NCBI GenBank assembly: GCA_021151605.1
Contig: JAGKWZ010000265.1
Span: 1-12,106 of the forward strand
Source of the DNA: Verrucomicrobiaceae bacterium
GTDB taxonomy: Bacteria > Verrucomicrobiota > Verrucomicrobiia > Verrucomicrobiales > Verrucomicrobiaceae
Length of the DNA: 12,106 bases
Reading direction: 5' to 3'
Part shown: positions 5,748 to 12,106 of the stretch, piece by piece
How the letters are laid out: every line of letters begins with the position of its first letter
How positions within the stretch are numbered: position 1 is the first letter of the stretch
The notes under the pieces: generated by a model
Told to the model about the DNA's origin: nothing
The model's database searches: none
Seen by the model: the letters and a program-made list of their open reading frames with translations, nothing else
Position numbers and translations under genes: made by a program

Positions 5748-8582
5748 ATGCTCCTTACGATGAAAGCCGCACCTGCCTCACTGATCCTGCCTTTGCTCCT
5801 GCTCGCCCCGCTGGGGATGGCGCAGGCGCCGAAAGATGGCATCCAGACGAAGACGACCTATGCCAAGGCCTATGGCGAAACGAAGAACGCGGTGAATGTC
5901 GATCCGGCGAAGGATCTGCCGCGCTATCCCGCCGTGGAACCGAAGGATGCGCCGGGCACCTGGCAGGTGAAGAAGGGCTTCACGCTGGAGCTGGTGGCGA
6001 ATGAGCCGCAAGTGCGCGATCCCATCGCGGTCTGCTTTGATGAGCGCGGGCGCATGTTTGCCTGCGAGATGATCGACTACAGCGAGATGCGTGATGTGAC
6101 GCCGCACCTCGGGCGCATCTCGATGCTGGAAGACAAGGATGGCGATGGCTTCTTCGAGACCTCGCAGGTCTTTGCCGATGATCTGCCCTGGCCCACGGGG
6201 CTGACGTGGGCGAACGGCGGGCTCTATGTGGGGGCGACGCCGGACATCTGGCGCTTTGAGGACAAGGATGGCGATGGCAAGGCGGAGGTTCGGGAGAAGG
6301 TGTACACGGGCTTTGGCACGGGTTTAAAAATCCTGAACGTGCAGGGACTGATGAACAGCTTCCAATGGGGCCAGGACAACCGCATCCATGTGCTCGCAGG
6401 CGGGGGAAATCGCGGGAAGATCAAGTGCCTGAAGCGCCCCGATCTGCCGGAGCAGGAACTGGGCGGACGCGATTTCTGGTTTGATCCGCTGACTCATGAA
6501 TTTGGCCTCGAAGTCGGCGGTGCACAGTATGGCATGAGCTTTGACAACTACGGGCGGAAGTTCGGCTGCTCGAACTCTGACCACCTCCAATACTGGCTCT
6601 ACGATGACCGCTACTCGGCCCGCAATCCCTACTACGACATGCCATCTAGCCGACGCAGCATCGCGGTGGATGGTGGGGCTGCGGAGGTCTTCCGCCTCAG
6701 CCCGGACGAGCCCTGGCGCATCATCCGCACCCGCTGGCGTATCGCTGGTGTGGTGAAAGGTGCGGTCGAGGGTGGAGGGCGCGTGAGCGGCTACTTCACC
6801 GGTGCCACGGGCACGACGATCTATCGCGGCGATGCCTATGGGCCTGAGTTCGTGAACAACAGCTTCAGCGGCGATGCTGGTGGTCAGCTCATTCATCGCA
6901 AACAGATTCGTTATGCCGAAGACGGCATCAATCTGGTGGGTGAGCGCCCCGCCGACGAGCGCGGCTTTGAGTTCGCCGCCAGCAAGGATACCTGGGTGCG
7001 CGTGGTGAACTTCGCCAATGCTCCCGACGGCTGTCTTTATGTCTGCGATATGTATCGCGAGGTCATCGAGCATCCCTGGAGCGTGCCGGACGAGATCAAG
7101 AAGCACCTCGACCTCAACAACGGCAATGATCGCGGTCGCGTCTGGCGCATCTTGCCGGACAAAGGCGTTGAGCGCAAAGGGCAGAAGGTCACGCTGGCGG
7201 AAGCGAGCACCGAGGAACTGGTGAAGGCTCTCGGCCACACGAACGGCTGGCATCGCGACACCGCGCAGCGTTTGCTTTATGAGAAGCAGGACAAAGCGGC
7301 GGTGCCGATGCTGAAGGCGATGATCGGCGGTGAGGATCATCTGGCGAAGATCCATGCGCTGAATGCGCTGACCTCGCTGAACGCGTTAGAGCCATCCTTA
7401 ATCAAGCGGGCGATCGTGGACAAGGATGCGCAGGTTCGTGAAAAGGGCGTAATGCTCGCTGCTAGCTTTCCGAAGGTTTCTCCGTTGACCGAGGACATTG
7501 TCCGAGCCAGCGAGGATACCTCAGCTCGGGTGCGCTTCACTTATGGGATGCTGCTGCCGCAATTCTTCAAAGTGCTGCCGCAATTCTTTGCTGGCACGAC
7601 TCTGAATCCCAAGATCTCTCTTGCGAACCAGCAAAAAAAGCTGCTGGAGAAGTCTCCTGACGATTCGCTAATGCGTGCAGCGATATTAAGTAGCTCAGGC
7701 ACGCAACCGTACAGCCTGCTACTTGAACTAAGTGGCTCGAAACTTTCCACTGAGAAGCCCATGATTACACAGGCTTTGCTGAGTATGATCGGCCATCAGC
7801 GCGAAGACGCCGCAATTCAGGGTGCAATGCGACTTCTTTCTTCTAACGAACTGAATTCCAGGTTGCGCCTAGAATTCATCAAAGCCTTCGCCACAGGGCT
7901 TCGTCGCGGAGGTAGCTCCATCGCCAAAGTGGATGCGGAGGGCAAGCTGGCGGCGGTTTTTACCCAAGCGGCCTCTTTGGCCCAAGGCACGTCAACGGAA
8001 GCCGCGAAGGTCGAGGCCATCGAACTGCTGTCGCTAGCCACGAAGGAGCAGGGTGAGGCAGCGCTGATGGCCTGTCTCGGTGCCGATCAGAGCGAGCGCG
8101 TGCAAGCTGCTGCCGTGAAGGCCTTGAGTGAGCTGACAGGGAAGGCCGCGAGGACCTCGTTACTCACAAGGCGACTCAAAAGCGGGCCAGAACCATTACA
8201 TCTCCCGCTGTATGGCCTGCCATCAAGCCAACGGCATGGGCATCGAAGTGGGGCCGAATTTCACCACGGTGAAGACGAAGGGTCGCGATGCCTTGCTGAC
8301 CGCCATTTTGGAGCCGCACAAGGAGGTCGCCTCCCAATACATCGCCTACACCGTCAACACGAAGGACGGCCAGACCGTGCAGGGCGTGATCACCGCCGAC
8401 GATGCCAGCAGCATGTCTCTGAAGATGATGGGTGGTGCTGCGGTGACGCTGCAACGAGCCAACATCAAAGGCAGCAGTTCCACCGGCCAAAGCCTCATGC
8501 CCGAAGGCCTCGAAGGCGGCCTCAGCGTTCAGGACATGGCGGACCTGCTGAGCTTCATCGAAGCTGCGAATTGACCTGCTGA
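5748..8582 (+). CDS. PVC-type membrane-bound dehydrogenase/HEAT protein, C-terminus frameshifted
   Basis: Residues ~1-25 form a signal peptide. Residues ~57-470 are the beta-propeller of the PVC 'membrane-bound dehydrogenase' family (TIGR02604-like). It contains two DxDGDG calcium-type loops at residues 129-134 and 172-177, both encoded by the same 18-nt string. Residues ~488-800 are HEAT-like alpha repeats. The family normally ends in a CXXCH haem domain and is thought to be a secreted redox enzyme of sugar or polyol oxidation; the substrate is unknown. In this frame the product loses sense after KALSELTGKAAR (about nt 8150) and ends in Arg/His-rich nonsense at 8582. The real haem domain continues one frame over. 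Start choice is open: ATG 5748 sits only 2 nt after AAGGGA, while ATG 5760 (MKAAPASL) gives a cleaner signal peptide. As written the gene is probably inactive, or an assembly error is present. Confidence 0.8.
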   Translation: MLLTMKAAPASLILPLLLLAPLGMAQAPKDGIQTKTTYAKAYGETKNAVNVDPAKDLPRYPAVEPKDAPGTWQVKKGFTLELVANEPQVRDPIAVCFDERGRMFACEMIDYSEMRDVTPHLGRISMLEDKDGDGFFETSQVFADDLPWPTGLTWANGGLYVGATPDIWRFEDKDGDGKAEVREKVYTGFGTGLKILNVQGLMNSFQWGQDNRIHVLAGGGNRGKIKCLKRPDLPEQELGGRDFWFDPLTHEFGLEVGGAQYGMSFDNYGRKFGCSNSDHLQYWLYDDRYSARNPYYDMPSSRRSIAVDGGAAEVFRLSPDEPWRIIRTRWRIAGVVKGAVEGGGRVSGYFTGATGTTIYRGDAYGPEFVNNSFSGDAGGQLIHRKQIRYAEDGINLVGERPADERGFEFAASKDTWVRVVNFANAPDGCLYVCDMYREVIEHPWSVPDEIKKHLDLNNGNDRGRVWRILPDKGVERKGQKVTLAEASTEELVKALGHTNGWHRDTAQRLLYEKQDKAAVPMLKAMIGGEDHLAKIHALNALTSLNALEPSLIKRAIVDKDAQVREKGVMLAASFPKVSPLTEDIVRASEDTSARVRFTYGMLLPQFFKVLPQFFAGTTLNPKISLANQQKKLLEKSPDDSLMRAAILSSSGTQPYSLLLELSGSKLSTEKPMITQALLSMIGHQREDAAIQGAMRLLSSNELNSRLRLEFIKAFATGLRRGGSSIAKVDAEGKLAAVFTQAASLAQGTSTEAAKVEAIELLSLATKEQGEAALMACLGADQSERVQAAAVKALSELTGKAARTSLLTRRLKSGPEPLHLPLYGLPSSQRHGHRSGAEFHHGEDEGSRCLADRHFGAAQGGRLPIHRLHRQHEGRPDRAGRDHRRRCQQHVSEDDGWCCGDAATSQHQRQQFHRPKPHARRPRRRPQRSGHGGPAELHRSCELTC
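8161..8574 (+). pseudogene. Displaced C-terminal haem-binding domain of the PVC dehydrogenase
   Basis: This frame, shifted by +1 relative to the upstream gene, reads GDSKAGQNHYISRCMACH. It is a standard opening of the C-terminal PVC haem domain (TIGR02603-like), with the CMACH motif at 8209-8223. It goes on through GPNFTTVKTKGRDALL, an ILEPHKEVASQY stretch and QSLMPEGLEGGLS, whose Met is a likely second haem ligand, and ends at TGA 8572-8574. It has no credible start of its own: the frame is closed by TGA at 8134, and ATG 8212 falls inside the haem motif. It must therefore be the end of the preceding gene. The crossover lies between 8137 and 8211. Confidence 0.8.
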
Positions 8583-8628
8583 TGGAGAATGGTGCTTGCC
8601 GAATGAGTGCCTTTGATCATCGTCAGGT

Positions 8629-8835
8629 ATGCCGCCCGCAACTCTAAGCACCGATCCATTTCCCCGTGAGGATGAGTTGTGCCCTGATGTGATTGGAGAT
8701 GATCAGATCGACCTCTCTTTGATTCGCGAGAATCTCAAACTCAGTCCGTGGGAGAGGCTGCTGGCGAATGACGACACGGTGAATTTCTGCGACATGGCGC
8801 GTGCTGCCATGAAACAAGCCCATGCAGCATCTTAG
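8629..8835 (+). CDS. Small 68-aa protein paired with a nucleotidyltransferase
   Basis: This encodes an acidic small protein with the core IDLSLIRENLKLSPWERLLA and NFCDMARAAMKQ. I recognise this style (ENL-L-P-ERL) from small uncharacterised proteins encoded just before nucleotidyltransferase-fold genes, but know of no assigned function. An in-frame TGA at 8614 makes ATG 8629 the first possible ATG. Its last 14 nt overlap the start of the nucleotidyltransferase gene in another frame, which suggests translational coupling. The arrangement resembles an antitoxin or partner subunit encoded ahead of its toxin or enzyme. That role is inference. It has no signal peptide or membrane segment, so it is probably cytoplasmic. 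Confidence 0.7.
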   Translation: MPPATLSTDPFPREDELCPDVIGDDQIDLSLIRENLKLSPWERLLANDDTVNFCDMARAAMKQAHAAS

Positions 8836-9301
8836 CCAACTGCTCGCGAGACTCATCCGGGCCGATGTCGAGTTCGTACTTGTCGGAGGCCTTGCAGCGT
8901 CGATTCATGGCTCCTCCTTGGTGACTCGCGATGTGGATGTTTGCTGCCGCTTTGACGAGGTGAATCTCATGCGGTTGCAGGAAGCTCTCCAAGATCTCCA
9001 TCCAGTGCATCGGATGCGCCCCGATCTACCTCTGGCCCTCTCACCTGAGCTATGTCGCACGCTGAAGAACCTCTACATCAAGACGGATCTCGGCATCATC
9101 GATTGTCTCGGCAGTGTGCTCGGAGTTGGCGACTATCAAGCTGTCGCCGAGCACAGTGTCACGATCCAGATGCCAATCGGTCCTGTGAGTATCTTGGACA
9201 TCGACACGCTGATTCAAGCAAAAGAGGCGATGGGTCGCCCGCATGATCTCATCACCATCCAGCACTTGCGGGCGGTGAAGGAGTCGTCTAGGCAGAGCTG
9301 A
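8822..9301 (+). CDS. Nucleotidyltransferase-fold protein (MNT/AbiEii-like)
   Basis: This 159-aa cytoplasmic protein has the DNA polymerase beta-type nucleotidyltransferase signature. It opens with V-G22-G23-L-A-A-S-I-H29-G30-S, followed by T35-R-D37-V-D39 (the metal-binding acidic pair) and a probable third acidic residue D94 in GIIDCLG. The C-terminal part contains SILDIDTLIQAKEAMGRPHD, typical of the helical tail of this superfamily. All expected acidic residues appear present, so it may be an active enzyme that adds nucleotides to an RNA, protein or small molecule. The family includes AbiEii-type toxins and MNT antitoxins. Its start overlaps the 68-aa gene by 14 nt, so both are probably made together. 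Whether it acts as toxin, antitoxin or a housekeeping enzyme cannot be told from the sequence. Confidence 0.8.
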   Translation: MQHLSQLLARLIRADVEFVLVGGLAASIHGSSLVTRDVDVCCRFDEVNLMRLQEALQDLHPVHRMRPDLPLALSPELCRTLKNLYIKTDLGIIDCLGSVLGVGDYQAVAEHSVTIQMPIGPVSILDIDTLIQAKEAMGRPHDLITIQHLRAVKESSRQS

Positions 9302-9316
9302 TCTGCCTGAGAGCCT

Positions 9317-9350
9317 AAAAATACCGGAAGCAGTCCGCCTGTGTGCTGGA
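9317..9350 (+). promoter_or_regulatory. Upstream repeat element, copy 2
   Basis: This is the second copy of the AAAAATACCGGAAGC element (9317-9331) with the same ungapped extension to GCTGGA at 9345-9350. It lies 82 nt before ATG 9399 of the Gfo/Idh/MocA oxidoreductase and 16 nt after the nucleotidyltransferase stop. The spacing is close to that of copy 1 if the PVC gene starts at ATG 5760. Confidence 0.45.
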
Positions 9351-9398
9351 AGAAAGGCTGCTGTGCTGCTCTGATCCTTCCTCTCTGATTTGCGCCCT

Positions 9399-10685
9399 AT
9401 GTCCAACCCCACTGACTCCACTCCCACCCTGAAACTCGCTCTCGTCGGCGCCGGTATGTTCGGCGGTGATGTTCATCTCCGTGCTTATGCGGACCTTCAG
9501 CGCTTCGGTATCGCGGGGCAGCTTGCGCGCGTGGGGTTGGATGAGCACACACGGGATCTCGCGCCGGTGAGGTTTGATCTCGTGGCGGTGGCGACTCGCT
9601 CAGAGGCCTCGGCGAAGAAGTCGGCGGCGGCTTTCAAAGCGATCACGGGCTGTGAGCCAAAGTGCTACCACGGTGAGGCTCCCTGGGATGACATCCTGCG
9701 CGATTTTCCAGACCTGGATGTCATGGCCGTGGCCACGCCGGACCATTTGCACACACAGCCGATTTTAGCCGCGTTGGCAGCGGGCGTGCATGTGCTCACG
9801 GAGAAGCCGATGTGCCTCACGACTCAGGAGTCGGACGAGATCATCGCCGCCGCGAAGGCGAAGAACCTGATCGTGGGCGTGGACATGCACAAACGCTACG
9901 ACCCCGATCATCTGCGCATTCGCGATGACATCCAGAACCGCATTGGAGCGCCACTTTATGGCACGGCTTATCTGGAAGAGCCGCTGGAGGTTTCCACGAG
10001 CACTTTCAAGTGGGTGGAGAGCAGTGATCCCTTCAGCTATGTGGGGCCGCATTGGACGGATCTGATCTGGAGCTACTACAAATCCAAGCCGGTGAGTTTG
10101 ACGGCCGTTGGTCAGAAGAGGCGGCTCATTCGTGATGGCATCAATGCTTACGACGCCGTGCAGGTGCGTGTCGATTTCGACAACGGCATGAGCATCAACT
10201 TCCACAACAACTGGGTCACGCCTGCGGACTTCGAAGGTCCGGTGAATCAGGGGCACGAGATCGTGGGAGCTGATGGCAAGGTGGAGAGCGATCAGCAGTA
10301 TCGCGGCTTCCGCTGGTGGAATGCGGGTGGCGGCTCACGCACGAGCAACAACCACTTCACCCGCGATGTCCTCCGCCACGATGGCACGAAGGCTTACATC
10401 GGCTACGGCGTGGATAGCCTCACGGTGGCGTTAGTGGCGATTTGTCAGGTGAAGTTTGCCGGAGCCAGTCGTGACTCGGTGGCTCATCTTTACCCGACGG
10501 CGGAGGAAGCCCGCATCACCTGCGCCATCGTGGATGCAGCGGCGAAGGTGCGTGATCTGAACTGGAAGTACATGCAGGAAGGGAAGGGGGCCACGGTCAC
10601 GGCCCGCTTTGGTGAAGATGGCATCACGATCATCGACCCCAACTCCCCGCTGGTGTTCCAGAGCATTTACGGGAAGCCTTTGTAG
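9399..10685 (+). CDS. Gfo/Idh/MocA family oxidoreductase
   Basis: This is a 428-aa protein. The N-terminal Rossmann fold has LALVGAGMFGG (G17-A-G19-M-F-G22) for NAD(P). The characteristic E135-K136-P137 motif sits in HVLTEKP, preceded by ATPDHLHTQP. The C-terminal domain is the usual Gfo/Idh/MocA alpha/beta sheet domain that binds the sugar or polyol substrate. Members oxidise or reduce hydroxyl groups of sugars and inositols; the exact substrate is not evident. The lack of an export signal implies a cytoplasmic enzyme, although secreted Tat-dependent relatives are common in this phylum. ATG 9399 is preferred to TTG 9390. No Shine-Dalgarno site is visible. The next gene, also a dehydrogenase, is 188 nt downstream, so they may or may not share a transcript. 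Confidence 0.9.
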   Translation: MSNPTDSTPTLKLALVGAGMFGGDVHLRAYADLQRFGIAGQLARVGLDEHTRDLAPVRFDLVAVATRSEASAKKSAAAFKAITGCEPKCYHGEAPWDDILRDFPDLDVMAVATPDHLHTQPILAALAAGVHVLTEKPMCLTTQESDEIIAAAKAKNLIVGVDMHKRYDPDHLRIRDDIQNRIGAPLYGTAYLEEPLEVSTSTFKWVESSDPFSYVGPHWTDLIWSYYKSKPVSLTAVGQKRRLIRDGINAYDAVQVRVDFDNGMSINFHNNWVTPADFEGPVNQGHEIVGADGKVESDQQYRGFRWWNAGGGSRTSNNHFTRDVLRHDGTKAYIGYGVDSLTVALVAICQVKFAGASRDSVAHLYPTAEEARITCAIVDAAAKVRDLNWKYMQEGKGATVTARFGEDGITIIDPNSPLVFQSIYGKPL

Positions 10686-10788
10686 ATTCGATTCGTTTAG
10701 CGGATCGCCACTCGTTGCCACCTGAAAAAGTCTGCGGGATGAGCCTTGCAGCATGCGGTGTCGCCTGCCGGTTTATCTTCGATTTGTG

Positions 10789-10812
10789 GGTGGCTTATTT
10801 TTCCAAGCCACC
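10789..10812. repeat. Hairpin between the two dehydrogenase genes
   Basis: GGTGGCTT (10789-10796) and AAGCCACC (10805-10812) form a perfect 8-bp stem with an ATTTTTCC loop. No T-tract follows on either strand, so this is not a standard intrinsic terminator. It lies 62 nt before the hydroxyacid dehydrogenase start and could be a leader hairpin or operator. Confidence 0.35.
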
Positions 10813-10873
10813 GGCTTTGCGCGTGATATTCGTGCTGGCATTTGAGAGATGGGAATGCTTTGAAGAGGGAACC

Positions 10874-11827
10874 ATGAAAATCGTTCTGCTCGACGCCCAT
10901 ACTGCCAATCCCGGAGATGTCTCCTGGGCCCCTTTGGAAGCCATCGCCCCCTGTGAGATTTACCCGCGCACGCCAGTGGCTGAGACGGTGTCGCGTTGTG
11001 CCGACGCTGAGGTCATCATTACAAACAAGGCACCTCTGACCCGGGAGATCATTGAGGCATTGCCGAAGCTGAAGTACATCGGCGTGGCTGCGACAGGATA
11101 CAATGTGGTGGATGTGGTGGCGGCCAATGAACGTGGAATCTTGGTGACGAATGTGCCGGGTTACAGCTCGCCCGCCGTCGCGCAGCTGGTCTTTGCACTA
11201 CTGCTGGAGCTGACGAACAACGTCGGCCATCATGCCAGGACTGTGCGCGAGGGCCGTTGGGTGGCATGCCCAGACTTCTGCTATTGGGATCATCCGATCA
11301 TCGAACTGAGCGGTCGCACGCTAGGGGTCATCGGTTACGGAGACATTGGCAGTGCTGTGGCGCGGATCGCGGTGGCCTTTGGTATGAAAGTGCTTGCCAG
11401 TAAACGTGACTGGAAGACATCACCTCCGGAAGGGGTGACCCCGGCGAGCATTGATGAAGTCTTTGCCCAAAGTGATGCGATCTCCCTCCACTGCCCGCTG
11501 ACGGATGCGACGAAGCATCTGGTGGGGGAAAGGACGCTCGGCTTGATGAAGAAAACGGCTTTCCTGATCAATACGGGCCGTGGTCCGCTGGTGGACGAGG
11601 CGGCTCTGGCACATGCGCTGAATTCGGGCACCATCGCTGGGGCTGGGCTGGATGTGCTGAGCGTGGAGCCAGCCAAGGCGGAGAACCCACTGCTGACGGC
11701 AAAGAACTGTCTGATCACCCCGCACATCGGCTGGGCCAGCTACGAAGCGCGTGTGCGACTGATCGCTGCTGTAGCCTCGAATCTGCGTGCTTTCCTGGAT
11801 GGGAAGCCGGTCAACGTAGTGGGCTAA
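10874..11827 (+). CDS. D-2-hydroxyacid dehydrogenase (glycerate/hydroxypyruvate reductase type)
   Basis: This is a 317-aa cytoplasmic enzyme of the usual length for the family. The NAD(P)-binding motif is G154-Y-G156-D-I-G159. The catalytic triad is seen as R236 (NTGRGPLVDE), E265 (DVLSVEP) and H284 (ITPHIGW). It interconverts a 2-hydroxyacid and its 2-keto acid; the closest pattern I know is glycerate dehydrogenase/hydroxypyruvate reductase, but the substrate is not proven. At the end of the second strand it reads ASKRD rather than an early Asp, which may favour NADP(H). An upstream in-frame extension to 10715 exists but looks non-coding. ATG 10874 is chosen because GAGGGA lies just before it, giving one of the few good Shine-Dalgarno sites here. 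Confidence 0.9.
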   Translation: MKIVLLDAHTANPGDVSWAPLEAIAPCEIYPRTPVAETVSRCADAEVIITNKAPLTREIIEALPKLKYIGVAATGYNVVDVVAANERGILVTNVPGYSSPAVAQLVFALLLELTNNVGHHARTVREGRWVACPDFCYWDHPIIELSGRTLGVIGYGDIGSAVARIAVAFGMKVLASKRDWKTSPPEGVTPASIDEVFAQSDAISLHCPLTDATKHLVGERTLGLMKKTAFLINTGRGPLVDEAALAHALNSGTIAGAGLDVLSVEPAKAENPLLTAKNCLITPHIGWASYEARVRLIAAVASNLRAFLDGKPVNVVG

Positions 11828-11833
11828 AGAAAG

Positions 11834-11864
11834 AAGAGGCTGGCCTTATTCAAGCCAGCCTCTT
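11834..11864. terminator. Bidirectional terminator between convergent genes
   Basis: A perfect 11-bp stem (AAGAGGCTGGC at 11834-11844, GCCAGCCTCTT at 11854-11864) with a 9-nt loop starts 6 nt after the dehydrogenase stop. On the minus strand the stem is followed by CTTTCTTT, a fair U-tract for the desaturase gene. On the plus strand the A-rich run before the stem and CTCTTT at its end give a weaker match. Confidence 0.7.
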
Positions 11865-11877
11865 TGGGGAATCGATG

Positions 11878-11898
11878 GGGAAGGGGATGTCCCTTCCC
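11878..11898. repeat. Second hairpin at the convergent gene end
   Basis: GGGAAGGG (11878-11885) and CCCTTCCC (11891-11898) form a perfect 8-bp stem with a 5-nt loop, 12 nt from the desaturase stop. There is no U-tract. It may stabilise the desaturase mRNA 3' end or help termination. Confidence 0.45.
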
Positions 11899-11910
11899 AC
11901 TTGAGACCAC

Positions 11911-12106
11911 TCAGCCGAGAGCTGCGGTGGCTTCTTTGCCCTCAATGACTTTTTGCGAGGGCTCGCGGATCTCATAAACGATGCCGATCAGCTTGAGGAA
12001 GCGGATGATGTAATAGGAGATGTCGATCTCCCACCAGAAGAAGCCCTGCCGTGCGCAATGCGGGTAGTAGTGGTGATTATTGTGCCAGCCTTCACCAAGG
12101 GTGAGG
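11911..12106 (-). CDS. Fatty acid (acyl-CoA) desaturase, C-terminal part
   Basis: On the minus strand the frame enters from the right edge and ends at TGA (11911-11913), giving the last 64 residues. They contain GEGWHNNHHYYP, the third histidine box of membrane di-iron delta-9-type desaturases. GFFWWEIDISYY, a membrane-proximal helix, and a short polar tail ending AALG follow. This family introduces a cis double bond into membrane fatty acyl chains using oxygen. The catalytic first and second His boxes lie outside the window. The gene converges on the hydroxyacid dehydrogenase across a shared terminator. Confidence 0.9.
   Translation of the reverse strand, partial: LTLGEGWHNNHHYYPHCARQGFFWWEIDISYYIIRFLKLIGIVYEIREPSQKVIEGKEATAALG

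Noticed and set aside
6324..7355. 343-codon minus-strand frame opposite the PVC dehydrogenase
   Set aside because: The propeller coding on the plus strand is unmistakable; the opposite frame shows no motif.
8137..8211. Programmed ribosomal frameshift joining the two parts of the PVC dehydrogenase
   Set aside because: No slippery site with a supporting stem or pseudoknot was evident. The apparent loss of linker sequence fits deletion or error better.

Overview
The window looks like a chromosomal segment of a Verrucomicrobiota bacterium, probably Verrucomicrobiaceae or Prosthecobacter-like. This rests on gene families recognised by eye: leucine-rich-repeat (LRR) proteins fused to haem domains, a large PVC-type propeller/HEAT/haem protein, a System II cytochrome c maturation locus with a very long CcsA, GC-rich codon use, and mostly weak or absent Shine-Dalgarno sites. 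The phylum assignment is inference.

Layout. (1) 1-740: 3' part of a secreted LRR protein ending in a cytochrome c'-like haem domain, closed by a good intrinsic terminator. (2) 855-4885: a three-gene plus-strand unit of lipoprotein, ResB-like protein and CcsA/CcsB-like haem lyase. It forms a System II apparatus that would attach haem to CXXCH proteins such as the one before it and the large one after it. (3) 4949-5103: minus-strand tRNA-Ser(GCU) with encoded CCA and a recognisable promoter. (4) 5251-8582: two damaged genes. A DUF2721-like membrane protein gene carries one in-frame TGA. A PVC-type membrane-bound dehydrogenase has its terminal haem domain in a different frame, apparently after an out-of-frame internal deletion. 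(5) 8629-9301: an overlapping pair of a 68-aa protein and a 159-aa nucleotidyltransferase-fold protein, arranged like a two-gene toxin-antitoxin module. (6) 9399-11827: a Gfo/Idh/MocA oxidoreductase and a D-2-hydroxyacid dehydrogenase. (7) 11834-12106: a bidirectional terminator and the 3' end of a convergent minus-strand fatty acid desaturase gene, recognised from its HNNHH box.

A 15-nt perfect repeat inside a 34-nt similar block (27/34 identical) lies about 80 nt upstream of both the PVC haem protein and the Gfo/Idh/MocA gene, suggesting a shared promoter or regulator site. The best candidates for something undescribed are the small-ORF/nucleotidyltransferase pair, this duplicated upstream element, and the lipoprotein embedded in the cytochrome c maturation operon.
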